From assembly GCF_041320605.1 (NCBI RefSeq), contig NZ_CP166679.1:1240001-1304000 (forward strand): a stretch of DNA of 64,000 nucleotides. Direction: 5' to 3'. The notes beneath the pieces were generated by a model. It was given only the letters and a program-made list of their open reading frames with translations, was not told the DNA's origin and made no database searches. The position numbers and the translations under genes are program-made. This stretch comes from Arenibacter antarcticus (GTDB lineage: Bacteria > Bacteroidota > Bacteroidia > Flavobacteriales > Flavobacteriaceae). Below, one piece after another: positions 36,276-45,710 of the stretch (positions are counted from its first letter, which is position 1; the number at the start of each line of letters is the position of its first letter).

Positions 36276-38366
36276 TTAGCTTTTTCGAAATTTAGGATTG
36301 ATATAGAGTTCTCCTTGCTTCAGTTTTTTCCAATACACCTTCATGTCAGCATTTATCTCGGGCGACAGAATATATAGTCCTATAATATTGGGGAATGACA
36401 TTGCCAAGATCATCATATCTGCAAAACTCAATACTGCCCCAAGACTCACGGAAGCCCCTAATACTACAAATAGGCAATACAATAATTTATACACCATTTC
36501 CAGTTTTTTACTCCTACCGAACAAATAGGTCCACGAACGCATTCCGTAATAAGACCAAGACACCATAGTAGAAAATGCGAACAACAAGACCGCCACAGCT
36601 AATACCTTTGGAAACCAGGACACCACGCTGCCAAAGGCTTCGGAGGTGAGCTCTACACCACCTAGGCCATCTACATTGTTCATTCCGGTAAATATCAATA
36701 CCAATGCAGTCATGCTACACACCAACATAGTATCTATAAATGGCTCCACCAATGAGGTAAACCCGTCAGCAATGGGATGGTTGGTTTTTGAGGCGCTATG
36801 GGCAATTGCTGCGGAACCAACCCCTGCCTCACTTGAAAAAGCAGCTCGTTGAAGTCCAATGATCAACACCCCAATAAAACCACCTTTTAAAGCAGCAGCT
36901 GAAAAGGCTCCATCTATAATTGCGCGAAACGCCCATCCAATATTTTCTATATGAGTTCCTATTACCACCAAACAGCCCAACACATATAGTATTGCCATAA
37001 AAGGAACCACTTTTTCGGTAACCTTGGCAATACTCTTAATCCCACCAATAATAACCGCACCTACAAGGATGGCAAACACAACTCCAAACCAAAACCCCTG
37101 TCCTTGTAAAAAGGGAAGCTGTTCGGAAACTATCTTGAATGCCTGATTGGATTGCAGCATATTTCCACCGCCAAAAGAAGCTCCAATCCCCAGAATAGCA
37201 AATAGAGCTGCGAGGAATTTTCCTAGCTTTTTTAGATTCCGCTTTTCCAATCCATAGCGCAAATAATTCATCGGTCCACCAAAAATCCGTCCCTCTTCAT
37301 CAATAAATCGATATTTTACGCCCAAAGTACATTCTGCGAACTTTAATGACATCGCAAAGAATCCGGCCGTAAACATCCAAAATGTGGCTCCAGCCCCTCC
37401 TAGTGAGATCGCAACGGCGACTCCTGCAATATTACCTAGGCCTACAGTAGCCGATGTGGCGGTTGCCATAGCTTGAAAATGAGTTATCGTACCAGGGGCG
37501 GTGGGGTCATCATATTTACCTCTTGCCAAATCTATGGAGTGTAGAAACCCTCTTATATTGACAAACTTTAGTCGGAATGTAAAAAATATACTCCCCAGAA
37601 TTAACCAAATGACGATAAAAGGAATCGTACTAGTTCTTATATCCCCATTGGGATACAATAATGGCCGTGGATATTCATATTGAATTTCGGCTAAATTAAT
37701 ATCGCTCGAAGAAGGTCCATTCCCTGATTGAGAAAAAAGGGCCCCTTCCTTTACCACCTGCTTTAAAATTCCATCTGCTGTAGCATAAACAGATATTTCT
37801 TTGGCATTATCACTTATAAGAAGCGCAACTTTCTGCCCTTTTTCAACTTTCTGCCCCGTAGACACAAACCAACTTCCCAGCTTATAATTTTGATCCATTA
37901 CATCCTCTAAAGGAACAACTATGGTGCTTTGATCACTATATACCACTGGGTCATAAACTCCTAATGCAGCAAAGGGATCCCAAAACAAGATGGCTCCCAA
38001 ATAGTCCACTGCCGGCTGTACATTGCTATTAAATATCTCTATTATGGATTCTGCCCGAATTTTAAACCTTTTCGAAACCGTATTCCCATCCGCATCGGTG
38101 ACACTAACCGAATGCTCCATCCCTTCTATCAACCCAATAGCTCTATTTTGGTCCAATGCAGTCTTGGGATTGCTCCATTTGTACTTATAAGGTGCTTTAC
38201 CCCCTATGACGTGTACTTCCGCTATTCCGTTGTTTATTTCCTTGGATGGATTGATCAGCTCTATATCCACCGTCATTTTGCCATCCAGCCCAACTCGGTC
38301 TTTTGCATTTGTTATTGAAGTAATTAGTAAAAGTAATAAGGTGGGGAAAAGCCTTGTTTTTAGCAT
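36276..38366 (-). CDS. AGCS-type sodium:alanine symporter with a periplasmic N-terminal extension
   Basis: Na+-coupled amino-acid carrier. I start at the ATG at 38366 (MLKTRLF); the codon before it is TTG. The C-terminal part (about 245-696) is a complete AGCS transporter, with GTITHFQAMATATSATVGLGNIAGVAVAI (in part), FAECTLGVKYR and the AAFSSEAGVGSAAIAHSASKT region. Ahead of it are a signal peptide (1-22, SITNA), an SprB-repeat-like Ig segment (about 25-105, GGKAPYKYKWSNP) and a lipoyl/biotinyl-like beta-barrel (about 150-210, GSWFVSTGQKVEKGQKVALL). The extension adds some 200 residues to the usual 450-500 and should lie in the periplasm, where it might bind or present substrate. Single-gene unit. 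Confidence 0.88.
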   Translation of the reverse strand: MLKTRLFPTLLLLLITSITNAKDRVGLDGKMTVDIELINPSKEINNGIAEVHVIGGKAPYKYKWSNPKTALDQNRAIGLIEGMEHSVSVTDADGNTVSKRFKIRAESIIEIFNSNVQPAVDYLGAILFWDPFAALGVYDPVVYSDQSTIVVPLEDVMDQNYKLGSWFVSTGQKVEKGQKVALLISDNAKEISVYATADGILKQVVKEGALFSQSGNGPSSSDINLAEIQYEYPRPLLYPNGDIRTSTIPFIVIWLILGSIFFTFRLKFVNIRGFLHSIDLARGKYDDPTAPGTITHFQAMATATSATVGLGNIAGVAVAISLGGAGATFWMFTAGFFAMSLKFAECTLGVKYRFIDEEGRIFGGPMNYLRYGLEKRNLKKLGKFLAALFAILGIGASFGGGNMLQSNQAFKIVSEQLPFLQGQGFWFGVVFAILVGAVIIGGIKSIAKVTEKVVPFMAILYVLGCLVVIGTHIENIGWAFRAIIDGAFSAAALKGGFIGVLIIGLQRAAFSSEAGVGSAAIAHSASKTNHPIADGFTSLVEPFIDTMLVCSMTALVLIFTGMNNVDGLGGVELTSEAFGSVVSWFPKVLAVAVLLFAFSTMVSWSYYGMRSWTYLFGRSKKLEMVYKLLYCLFVVLGASVSLGAVLSFADMMILAMSFPNIIGLYILSPEINADMKVYWKKLKQGELYINPKFRKS

Positions 38367-38931
38367 CAATTATATGTTTACTTTTTCAGTTAAAATTTCA
38401 AAACTTACAATTTAGCAATAACAAAAAGGCCTCCCAAGGTATTTGGCATATTTCTACGGGAATTTTTAAGAAAAAAGGGGGTTATAAGCAGGTTATACAC
38501 GCTCCAATTTTTAGTTAACACATCTGTAAACACCAAGTTAAGTGCCTAAGAAACAGCTAGTCTAACAATAATACGAGAAAAAATATAACTACCTACAACT
38601 AGAAATACCTTCAATAATAAAATAAGTAACTCCCATAAAGATTTACCACTAAATTCTTTCTGTACCTTTGGAACCCGTACTTTAATAATTTATCATGAAT
38701 ACGGATCAAGGGGCGATAACTTAATTGATTATCACTGCTCTTAGAATTTTAAAAGCCTAAATTTTTTGAAGTGTGCTATTTAACACATTGATTTTTTATA
38801 GCTTTTAGAATCCAGCAATTGATGTGAATAATTAGAGGTTTATAGATTATTTTTGGCAACGATCTTCGTGAAACTTTTAAGCATAGTCCAGCTCTCGTTC
38901 CACCTAGAACGATGAAAATACCTAAATAAAA
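38367..38931. other. Intergenic region with a promoter-like TACCTTTG
   Basis: A 565-bp gap between divergent genes. TACCTTTG at 38663-38670 matches the Bacteroidota -7 element TAnnTTTG, but no good -33 element lies in front. Shortly after comes a nine-codon frame (ATG at 38696, ending TAA) that would be a leader peptide if translated. I see no structured RNA that I recognise and no larger gene. Confidence 0.35.
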
Positions 38932-41325
38932 ATGTATATAAATACGCTCCATATAACAAGTAAATTATTTAAAAGTATCCCTCTGGGGTTTATTTTAACC
39001 ACACTTCACAAGCACTGTTTATTCCTTACCCTGTTGTTCATTTGGGCTATACCACAAACCAGTGCATCCCAAGAGAAAAAACCTAAAGTGGCCCTAGTAC
39101 TAAGTGGGGGGGGCGCAAAAGGCTTAGCACATATACCCACCTTACAGATGTTAGACTCTCTAGGTATTGTGCCAGACCTAGTTGTAGGAAATAGTATGGG
39201 AAGCATTGTGGGCGCCCTTTACGCTATGGGGTATTCTGGAGATAGCATAGCTACCATTGCCAAACAGGCAAGATGGGACGACTTAATTGGGGGTGGTGTT
39301 TCTTTGGGGGATGTAAGTGCTGAAGAAAAATTTGAGTTTAAACGTTACTTGGTAGAATTTAATTGGGCAGATGGCAACTTAAAATTGGGTAATTTTTTGT
39401 TGAACGATCAAAACCTAAGGGATTTTATCTCTTCCCTTACCTATCCTGTTTACAATATGAACAACTTTGATAACTTGGCGATTCCTTTCCGGGCCGTGGC
39501 TACAGACATCGTAAATGGAAAAGAAGTAATACTGGATAAGGGTTCTTTGGGTTTTGCCATGCGCGCCAGTATGTCTATTCCAGGAGTTTTTTCCCCTGTG
39601 CGCTATAACGGGACCCTATTGGTAGATGGAGGTCTCATGAACAATTTCCCAGTAGATATAGCGAAGGATATGGGAGCCGACATCATCATAGGTAGTGATG
39701 TGGGGGGAGGAATGGCCACAAAAGAAAAGCTCAATAGTTTTACCTCACTGATGTTTCAAGCAGGGATGATGACCAGCAATCTGAAAAATCCGCAAAACAG
39801 GGCACTTTGTGATATCTTAATTGACCATACCCCGAACCTAACTTTTTCCACAGCTGACTTTTTAAGAAGCAATGTTATCTACGAAGAAGGAAAAATAGCC
39901 GTACAACAGAACCTGAAAAGCTTAACGGCTCTTTCCGAACGTTTAAAAAATTACGAACAAAGGCCCCATCAACTTCCAGTTGTGGAGAAACAATTAAGCT
40001 TAGACACCATTATTTACCATGGAATAAGCGAGAACAACTTGGCCCTAGTTAGGGCCAGGACCAATATAAAAGCACATACTCCCTATCGTATCACAGATAT
40101 AATGGAAGGGGTTAACAGGGCAATGGGAACTACTATTTTCAGTCAGATAACTTATAATCCCGTCATAATTGGGGACACCTTACAATTGCATTTAAATGGA
40201 ATTGAAAGATCCCAGCATCAGGTAAAGGGGTCTTTACACTATGACGGAGACAATGGTGTTGGCCTAATTTTAAACTATACCGGCAGGAATATTATTGGCA
40301 ATGCTTCCCGCTCATTACTAACCATTGATATCGCCGATCAGCCCAAATTTCGTGTTCAACATCAGAAAAATTTTGGTCGCGATCGTGATTGGTGGTGGCG
40401 TACGGAAGCCTTTGGCCAGAAACTGAAACAGAAGGTGTTCATTAGCGGAGAATATGCCGATGATATCCGTTACCGTTACTTTGCTTTCGACAATCAGTTA
40501 AACCGTAATTTAAGTTCATTACGGAGCTATATTGGCGTTGGGCTGAAATTCCATAACACCAGCCTAAAGCCCACGATCGACCCGCAAATTAAAGAGAACG
40601 TATTCCTGATCAATAAGTATAAAAATAGTGACACGGAAGTATATACCCATTATCGCTACAACAGCATGAATGAGGTTTTTTTTGCAACCCAAGGCGCTAT
40701 TTTTAAAGGCTTTTTAGGCAGATCATTACAAAACAAATTAAAAATAACCTACACGGATATAATGACCCCTACCGTAGATGGAGCCACCAATGACTATACT
40801 AGGATAGGTGTCGATTATGAAAAAAGATTCCCTTTATCGTCAGGATCCACAGCTATCATAGGAGCATCTGGGCATTTTATTTTTGAAGATGCACTAAAGA
40901 ATACCGACCACTCTTTCTCCGATTTAGGACTAAATTCCAAATACTTCCTGGGCGGAATTAGTAACAATCCCAAAAACGGCAACTTTATTTTCCCCGGTTT
41001 GCACCAAGGGGAGCTGAGTGTATCGCAATTTACTAAACTGAAACTTGGGCTGCAGTTGAATGCAATAAACAAACTCTACATAACACCCCATCTAGATATT
41101 GCCTCAGTGGGATTCGGCAGGTTTAACGAGTATCTAGAAGATGCCTTTATCTCTAAGGGAAACTGGCCCGACTCCACCCAACCCAGTATTTTAATGTCGG
41201 CCGGAACCACCTTCTCATACAACTCCATTTTAGGGCCAATCAACTTTGATGTATCCTGGGTCAATAGTACGGATAAGGTTCGTTTTTTTATTGGGATCGG
41301 ATATCAATTTAATGCCTCGGATTAA
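38932..41325 (+). CDS. Patatin-like phospholipase with C-terminal outer-membrane beta-barrel
   Basis: Lipid acyl hydrolase fused to a surface-antigen barrel (PlpD-like), 797 residues. After a hydrophobic N-terminus (signal peptide ending near TSAS, about 46) comes the patatin domain. It shows the glycine-rich oxyanion loop SGGGAKGLAHI (about 58-68), nucleophile S88 in GNSMGS and the catalytic Asp in LLVDGGLMNNFPVD (about 232). A POTRA-like linker (about 350-430) leads into a Bac_surface_Ag/Omp85-type barrel (about 440-797) ending in aromatic FIGIGYQF. Such proteins are secreted through their own barrel. It stands alone between two intergenic regions. Confidence 0.9.
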   Translation: MYINTLHITSKLFKSIPLGFILTTLHKHCLFLTLLFIWAIPQTSASQEKKPKVALVLSGGGAKGLAHIPTLQMLDSLGIVPDLVVGNSMGSIVGALYAMGYSGDSIATIAKQARWDDLIGGGVSLGDVSAEEKFEFKRYLVEFNWADGNLKLGNFLLNDQNLRDFISSLTYPVYNMNNFDNLAIPFRAVATDIVNGKEVILDKGSLGFAMRASMSIPGVFSPVRYNGTLLVDGGLMNNFPVDIAKDMGADIIIGSDVGGGMATKEKLNSFTSLMFQAGMMTSNLKNPQNRALCDILIDHTPNLTFSTADFLRSNVIYEEGKIAVQQNLKSLTALSERLKNYEQRPHQLPVVEKQLSLDTIIYHGISENNLALVRARTNIKAHTPYRITDIMEGVNRAMGTTIFSQITYNPVIIGDTLQLHLNGIERSQHQVKGSLHYDGDNGVGLILNYTGRNIIGNASRSLLTIDIADQPKFRVQHQKNFGRDRDWWWRTEAFGQKLKQKVFISGEYADDIRYRYFAFDNQLNRNLSSLRSYIGVGLKFHNTSLKPTIDPQIKENVFLINKYKNSDTEVYTHYRYNSMNEVFFATQGAIFKGFLGRSLQNKLKITYTDIMTPTVDGATNDYTRIGVDYEKRFPLSSGSTAIIGASGHFIFEDALKNTDHSFSDLGLNSKYFLGGISNNPKNGNFIFPGLHQGELSVSQFTKLKLGLQLNAINKLYITPHLDIASVGFGRFNEYLEDAFISKGNWPDSTQPSILMSAGTTFSYNSILGPINFDVSWVNSTDKVRFFIGIGYQFNASD

Positions 41326-41501
41326 GCTGCGACGTTTTACATTTTCACTAGCTCCTACACATTTATTATATACCGTTAAAGAGTTCTGTGAAAATTATTC
41401 AGAATACTAGTATTACCGTAACTTGTTCCGCTAAAACCAACCACAACGTTCCAATTAAACCAATTGTTACGGTCAAATGGAGAGAAATATAATAATTGAC
41501 C

Positions 41502-41939
41502 ATGAAAAACTACCTTTATTTACCTACTTTTCTGATTCTTATTTTCTTTACTAGTTGCAGCAATCCCTTCACAACTACCATTTCTGAAACTATTAAAATT
41601 GATTGTACATTAAAAAATCTCGACTCCAATTATGACAAGATTCGCCCCATCATTCGCGCTATTGACACAAATGAAATCGATAATGAAATCATTAAAAGAT
41701 TCCCGAAATTAAAGAAAGCAAGCTATGAGATCGTTACTTTAGGTACCTCAAAAATCCATAAAAGTTATACAAGGAAAATTAGCTCAATAAGTACCACATC
41801 AACTGACTCTTACTATGTACAAGTTAAGATAAGTATTACTCATAATAAAACAGGTACTGAGCAAGCAACTCAAGCCATGGAAATCTACAAGGAATATATT
41901 AAGAACGAGCTTCTAAAAAATAATATTGACGTTGGGTAA
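41502..41939 (+). CDS. Hypothetical lipoprotein (145 aa)
   Basis: Unrecognised. I start at the ATG at 41502, because the longer reading begins with TTG. It has a lipoprotein signal (IFFTSC, C19) followed by an alpha/beta region rich in Lys, Ile and Thr, with RPIIRAIDTNEIDNEIIKRF as its most distinctive stretch. The base composition matches its surroundings. Monocistronic, no visible operon partner. Confidence 0.65.
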   Translation: MKNYLYLPTFLILIFFTSCSNPFTTTISETIKIDCTLKNLDSNYDKIRPIIRAIDTNEIDNEIIKRFPKLKKASYEIVTLGTSKIHKSYTRKISSISTTSTDSYYVQVKISITHNKTGTEQATQAMEIYKEYIKNELLKNNIDVG

Positions 41940-42024
41940 ACTAGAACTATCCCAAAGAAAAATAGGCGCTTGAAGATTCCTTGCCTATAAGCCTCCAAAT
42001 TAGACCAAAGGTCGCATCCCCTAC

Positions 42025-43758
42025 TTACTTATAGGCTATCACAATATTGTTCACATAATATATTCCTTCTTTACGTATAATAGCAGCATCAGCTGGGATC
42101 TCAACAATGAGGCGAGAGGCCGTTCTGGGTATTTCTATTTTTGAGGATTTATGTACATTCTTGGCTATTAGTTGATGGGAAATTGCATCGTAAAGATCTA
42201 CTTTCTCCACTGTTTCACAATGGTAGGTAATCATTTTACCTTCAGAATGTGGATTATATATCAAAAAAGTAGGATAAGCCTTCTCACGATAAAAATCGGT
42301 CGCCAGACAATCTAACTTTAAAATTTCACGTACATCCGTTTTCTCGATTATGGCACCTGCGATACCTACATGCCCGCTACCATACACGCTAAATTGCGAA
42401 ACATCGGGGTTACCATCTATCCAATGCGGACCATCGCCAATAGCTACAGGCGCTTTTATATGCTGGTATTCCTCAAAGTGGGCCTCTTTTATCAAACCCT
42501 CATAGGCAATAACCCCTTTGGTATGTGCTTTTAGCTCCGGTAGGGTCTGATGGTCGTTGGGCATTTCATAGGGGTAGAAAAACTTAAGGGCATTACTTGC
42601 ATTGAGCATCCATTTACCAACTGCGTTAGCATAACGTTGGTCATATCGCACCATGGGTACCAGTGGCCACATGGTGTCATACGTATTCATTAAGAAGGCG
42701 AACCCGCCATGGTCCAAAGTACTACCTACCAGACCCGAAACATCATACCCGTTCCAATTGTCGACCAAAACGCCCCAACCTTCACGACAAACAGATGTAC
42801 CATCAAAAGTCCATTCCATTATTTTTTTATACTCATAATCAGTGCCTTGCTCCGCATTTAAACGTGCGGCCACATAGGCGCCAAAGGGCATCAATATTTC
42901 ATAGAATCTATTTTCTTGCTGGCTCAGAAGCGCTTCGATAGCAGATTTGGCTCCCTTTAAATATTTTGGATCCCCAAACTTTTTATAAGCGGAATAGAGC
43001 ACATAGGCATGACCTGCAGCTACATCTTCTTGGGCGCAAATCCAGCTCTCCTTAGGTTCCATGGTCGAGTAATCAAAATAGGAATAGGTATAATTACCGG
43101 CCAGTATTGAATCGGCCGCATAAAACTTATCGGCAATGGAGCGTTGTAGCCCTTCATAATCTGGTTCATTGGGATAAAGGTTGGCTACTCCATAAAACAA
43201 GACATTCGGATATACATCATACCACCAGTCCCTGGCATAACCGCCGCCCAACATGGCAACTTCGGGGCTGGTGTTGTTCATCATGATGTTCCAATCTGTT
43301 TCGCTGTTGAAATAGTTCTTCAACATACCTACATAATTTTCTCCACCTTGTTCCGATTTGTCGATACCTACCAAACTGGCACCAAGAACGGTACCCATGG
43401 TCGACAGGGACTCGTGAAAAATACCTTTATAATGATTTTTACCCTGTCTGATATCGCCCATTGCGGTATACATTCCGAAAGTTTTTTGATCATAATTCTT
43501 TCTAGAGTCGTCTTCCCAAACCAAGGGCCAATATTCGCCCGTCTGCGATTTGTCAAAGGCAAGGGAGTCGAAATGTTTGGCCAAAGCCTTAAAGTCCATT
43601 ATTTTGTATGGCTTAGGCAAATTTGGCATTGCCTCAATGCGGTCCAATCGAATTTGCACTACAGGTTCGGCATTTACAAAAATTTCTTTATTATCCGATT
43701 TACAAGAACCCAATAGTAGCGCCAAATTCAATATTGCCCAAAAACAAAATCTATTCAT
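42025..43758 (-). CDS. Large lipoprotein of unknown function, probably an (alpha/alpha)-barrel
   Basis: 577-residue lipoprotein (lipobox LLLGSC, C19). It is rich in aromatic and helical segments (ARDWWYDVYPNVLFYG, EDVAAGHAYVLYSAYKKFG, REGWGVLVDNWNGYDVSG), followed by a C-terminal beta-sandwich-like part (about 490-577, PTFLIYNPHSEGK, RLIVEIPADA). This layout resembles six-hairpin glycosidases or D-glucuronyl/heparinase-like enzymes, but I recognise no catalytic motif and do not assign a function. Its start codon overlaps by 8 bp the end of a short membrane-protein fragment (43751-43969). Confidence 0.75.
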   Translation of the reverse strand: MNRFCFWAILNLALLLGSCKSDNKEIFVNAEPVVQIRLDRIEAMPNLPKPYKIMDFKALAKHFDSLAFDKSQTGEYWPLVWEDDSRKNYDQKTFGMYTAMGDIRQGKNHYKGIFHESLSTMGTVLGASLVGIDKSEQGGENYVGMLKNYFNSETDWNIMMNNTSPEVAMLGGGYARDWWYDVYPNVLFYGVANLYPNEPDYEGLQRSIADKFYAADSILAGNYTYSYFDYSTMEPKESWICAQEDVAAGHAYVLYSAYKKFGDPKYLKGAKSAIEALLSQQENRFYEILMPFGAYVAARLNAEQGTDYEYKKIMEWTFDGTSVCREGWGVLVDNWNGYDVSGLVGSTLDHGGFAFLMNTYDTMWPLVPMVRYDQRYANAVGKWMLNASNALKFFYPYEMPNDHQTLPELKAHTKGVIAYEGLIKEAHFEEYQHIKAPVAIGDGPHWIDGNPDVSQFSVYGSGHVGIAGAIIEKTDVREILKLDCLATDFYREKAYPTFLIYNPHSEGKMITYHCETVEKVDLYDAISHQLIAKNVHKSSKIEIPRTASRLIVEIPADAAIIRKEGIYYVNNIVIAYK

Positions 43759-43969
43759 TTTTTTTAAATTTATCTTGTTGTCTTAAAATTTGGTTTGCAA
43801 TTTTAATCGAAAGTAATTGTAGCCTCCCAAAAATGAGGAAGGCATTGTGCAGGATGGCAAAAAGAAGTAGGAACATAAAGATACTCACCCCAATGGAATT
43901 GAACAACAAACCCTTAAAAAAGAATTCAGGAAAAGCAGGGTTCATCGGCAGCACGATACAGACTAACAA
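43751..43969 (-). pseudogene. C-terminal fragment of a polytopic membrane protein
   Basis: Short open frame with two hydrophobic helices (LFNSIGVSIFMFLLLFAIL as the clearest) and a basic tail (QDKFKKNE). It has no good start: the frame is closed by TAA about 30 bp further upstream and opens with TTG, though an ATG lies at 43945. It overlaps the start of the next gene by 8 bp, as a translationally coupled upstream partner would. Best read as the surviving C-terminus of a transporter-like gene whose front is lost, or as a genuine small membrane protein. Confidence 0.35.
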
Positions 43970-44139
43970 GAGCCACAGTTTAGTGGTACTTTATAATAAT
44001 TAAATTCCTTACATTTAATAACTGGGTTTGATTTCTTGGATGAGAAAAGCTGGCCATTCAAATTTTCTGCCCAGAAATCATAGCATTAATGTGTTCTATA
44101 AGTTGAAGTGCCAATTAAGACTTAAATCCCGACGAAAGA

Positions 44140-44493
44140 ATGAACGAAAAAATTGTTTTAAAGAACAAACCGAAGCTGGAAATTACTATTCAAAAAGATG
44201 GATTTGAAATAATGGACCATAGAACTCCAAAGAACAATGGAATCTATACGTACGGCAGTTTAAAATCGGTTGAAATAAACAAAAGCTGCTTGGCAGCTAT
44301 ACTTAAGTACATACCCTTTTTCTGGACTGCCCCATTCGAACCAGGATTTAAAAACAAAACCAATCTAAAGATTAAACTAGACCACAAAACACTAATGCTT
44401 TGGTTAATTGATTCGGATTTGAATTCAGCGGCAACTGTAATGAGAAAATTAAATGATAAAAAACTGCAGACTACACAGTGTATAAAACCATAA
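44140..44493 (+). CDS. Small hypothetical protein, PH-like fold possible (117 aa)
   Basis: No recognised family. The sequence alternates beta-strand-like stretches (LEITIQKDGFEIMDH, SLKSVEINKSC, LKIKLDHKTLMLWL) and ends in a helix (AATVMRKLND). That pattern resembles PH-like or YcxB-type domains, without diagnostic residues. The alpha/beta-hydrolase gene begins 9 bp downstream on the same strand, so the two are probably co-transcribed. Confidence 0.6.
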   Translation: MNEKIVLKNKPKLEITIQKDGFEIMDHRTPKNNGIYTYGSLKSVEINKSCLAAILKYIPFFWTAPFEPGFKNKTNLKIKLDHKTLMLWLIDSDLNSAATVMRKLNDKKLQTTQCIKP

Positions 44494-44502
44494 CCAACCG
44501 AT

Positions 44503-45339
44503 ATGCTAAAAGCACTAGTTATTTCCGTAACACTTTTATTTACGACCCAATTAATTGGGCAAAATAAAACTGCGTTTAAAGAGGTATTGAACGTATCCTA
44601 TTATGCCGATGCAACAGAAGATGCGTATATTAAATCACGCTGCAAATTAGATATCCGATACCCAGAAAAGGTAAAAGATTTCAGTACTGTTGTTTGGTTT
44701 CATGGTGGTGGATTAAATTCTTACGACAAGTATTTTCCCGATCCCCTTTTGAACCAAGATCTATGTATTGTTAGTGTTAATTATCGTTTATCCCCAAAAG
44801 TAACATCACCAACTTATATTGAGGATGCAGCAGCAGCTGTAGCTTGGGTATTTAAAAATATAGAATCTTATGGAGGGAATCCAGATAAAATATTTGTAGC
44901 TGGACATTCCGCAGGGGGATATCTTGCAAAAATGATTGGATTGGATAAGCAATGGCTAAATAATTTTGATATAGATGCGGATCACATTGCAGGCCTGATT
45001 TCCTTAAGCGGACAAACAATTACTCATTCAACGGTAAGAAAAGAAAGGGGAATACCTTCGTCAAAGGTAATTGTTGACGAATACGCACCTCTTTACCACG
45101 CTAGGGAATATGCACCACCTTTATTACTTATTACGGGGGATAGAGATTTAGATATGGCAGGTAGATATGAGGAAAATCTATATTTAAAACGATTAATGGA
45201 AACGGCTGGACACACCGAAACGCGCTTAATTGAAATTCAAGGGTTTGGACATATTGAAATGCACAATCCTGGGATACTACTTTTGATAAAAGAAGTTGGT
45301 AGAATTAGTGGAAAGACGGACAAAAAGTCCAAAGATTAA
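44503..45339 (+). CDS. Secreted alpha/beta-hydrolase, hormone-sensitive-lipase-like esterase
   Basis: Esterase of 278 residues with a signal peptide (about 1-20, TTQLIGQ). Triad: S136 in AGHSAGG, D215 in TGDRDLDMAG and H250 in GFGHIEMH, with the HGGG oxyanion motif at 67-70. The DAAAAVAWVFKNIESYGGNP segment preceding the nucleophile is typical of the HSL/BD-FAE carboxylesterase group. The length fits the family. It follows the 117-residue hypothetical protein by 9 bp. Substrate unknown. Confidence 0.85.
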   Translation: MLKALVISVTLLFTTQLIGQNKTAFKEVLNVSYYADATEDAYIKSRCKLDIRYPEKVKDFSTVVWFHGGGLNSYDKYFPDPLLNQDLCIVSVNYRLSPKVTSPTYIEDAAAAVAWVFKNIESYGGNPDKIFVAGHSAGGYLAKMIGLDKQWLNNFDIDADHIAGLISLSGQTITHSTVRKERGIPSSKVIVDEYAPLYHAREYAPPLLLITGDRDLDMAGRYEENLYLKRLMETAGHTETRLIEIQGFGHIEMHNPGILLLIKEVGRISGKTDKKSKD

Positions 45340-45360
45340 AAAAATATTATTGCTAATTGT

Positions 45361-45507
45361 TTAAGCGGCGCCTTCCTTAATTAAGAACGGAATGCCCCTT
45401 TTATATATTTCAGGATTAACGAAATCCCAATTCCAAACCATACCTATCAACCACTGCTTTATATTCCTAAAAACGTTGATTAACCAACGATTACGAAAAA
45501 ACCTCAT
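45361..45507 (-). CDS. Possible small ORF (48 aa), Trp-rich and basic
   Basis: An ATG-started frame of 48 codons with unusual content (MRFFRNRWLIN, then WLIGMVWNWDFVNPE). It lies inside an otherwise empty 371-bp gap (45340-45710), converging with the esterase gene. No homologue comes to mind and no ribosome-binding evidence is visible; it may also be the tail of a lost gene. The remaining gap sequence holds nothing recognisable. Confidence 0.3.
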   Translation of the reverse strand: MRFFRNRWLINVFRNIKQWLIGMVWNWDFVNPEIYKRGIPFLIKEGAA

Positions 45508-45710
45508 CGTATTGAAGCCTTCTCATTTTATATCATTTTTGACTGATGGAACATTAAAACTACTCAATTAAAATAGCTCTATCGTCGAATTCTAGCTCAT
45601 ATCAGTCAAATTCTCATTAGTAAGCGCCAAATTCTATGTAGGTCTTGTGTAGGAAAACACACCTCCTATTTTTGTCATGGATTTTTTAGCTAAAAAAAAA
45701 TAAATTCGAT

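Noticed and set aside
38663-38670. TACCTTTG as a definite promoter for the patatin gene
   Set aside because: No -33 element at the right distance and about 260 bp from the start codon, so I only mention it in the gap description.
44140-45339. Two-gene toxin-antitoxin-like pair
   Set aside because: The second gene has a full esterase triad and signal peptide; nothing in the first resembles an antitoxin.
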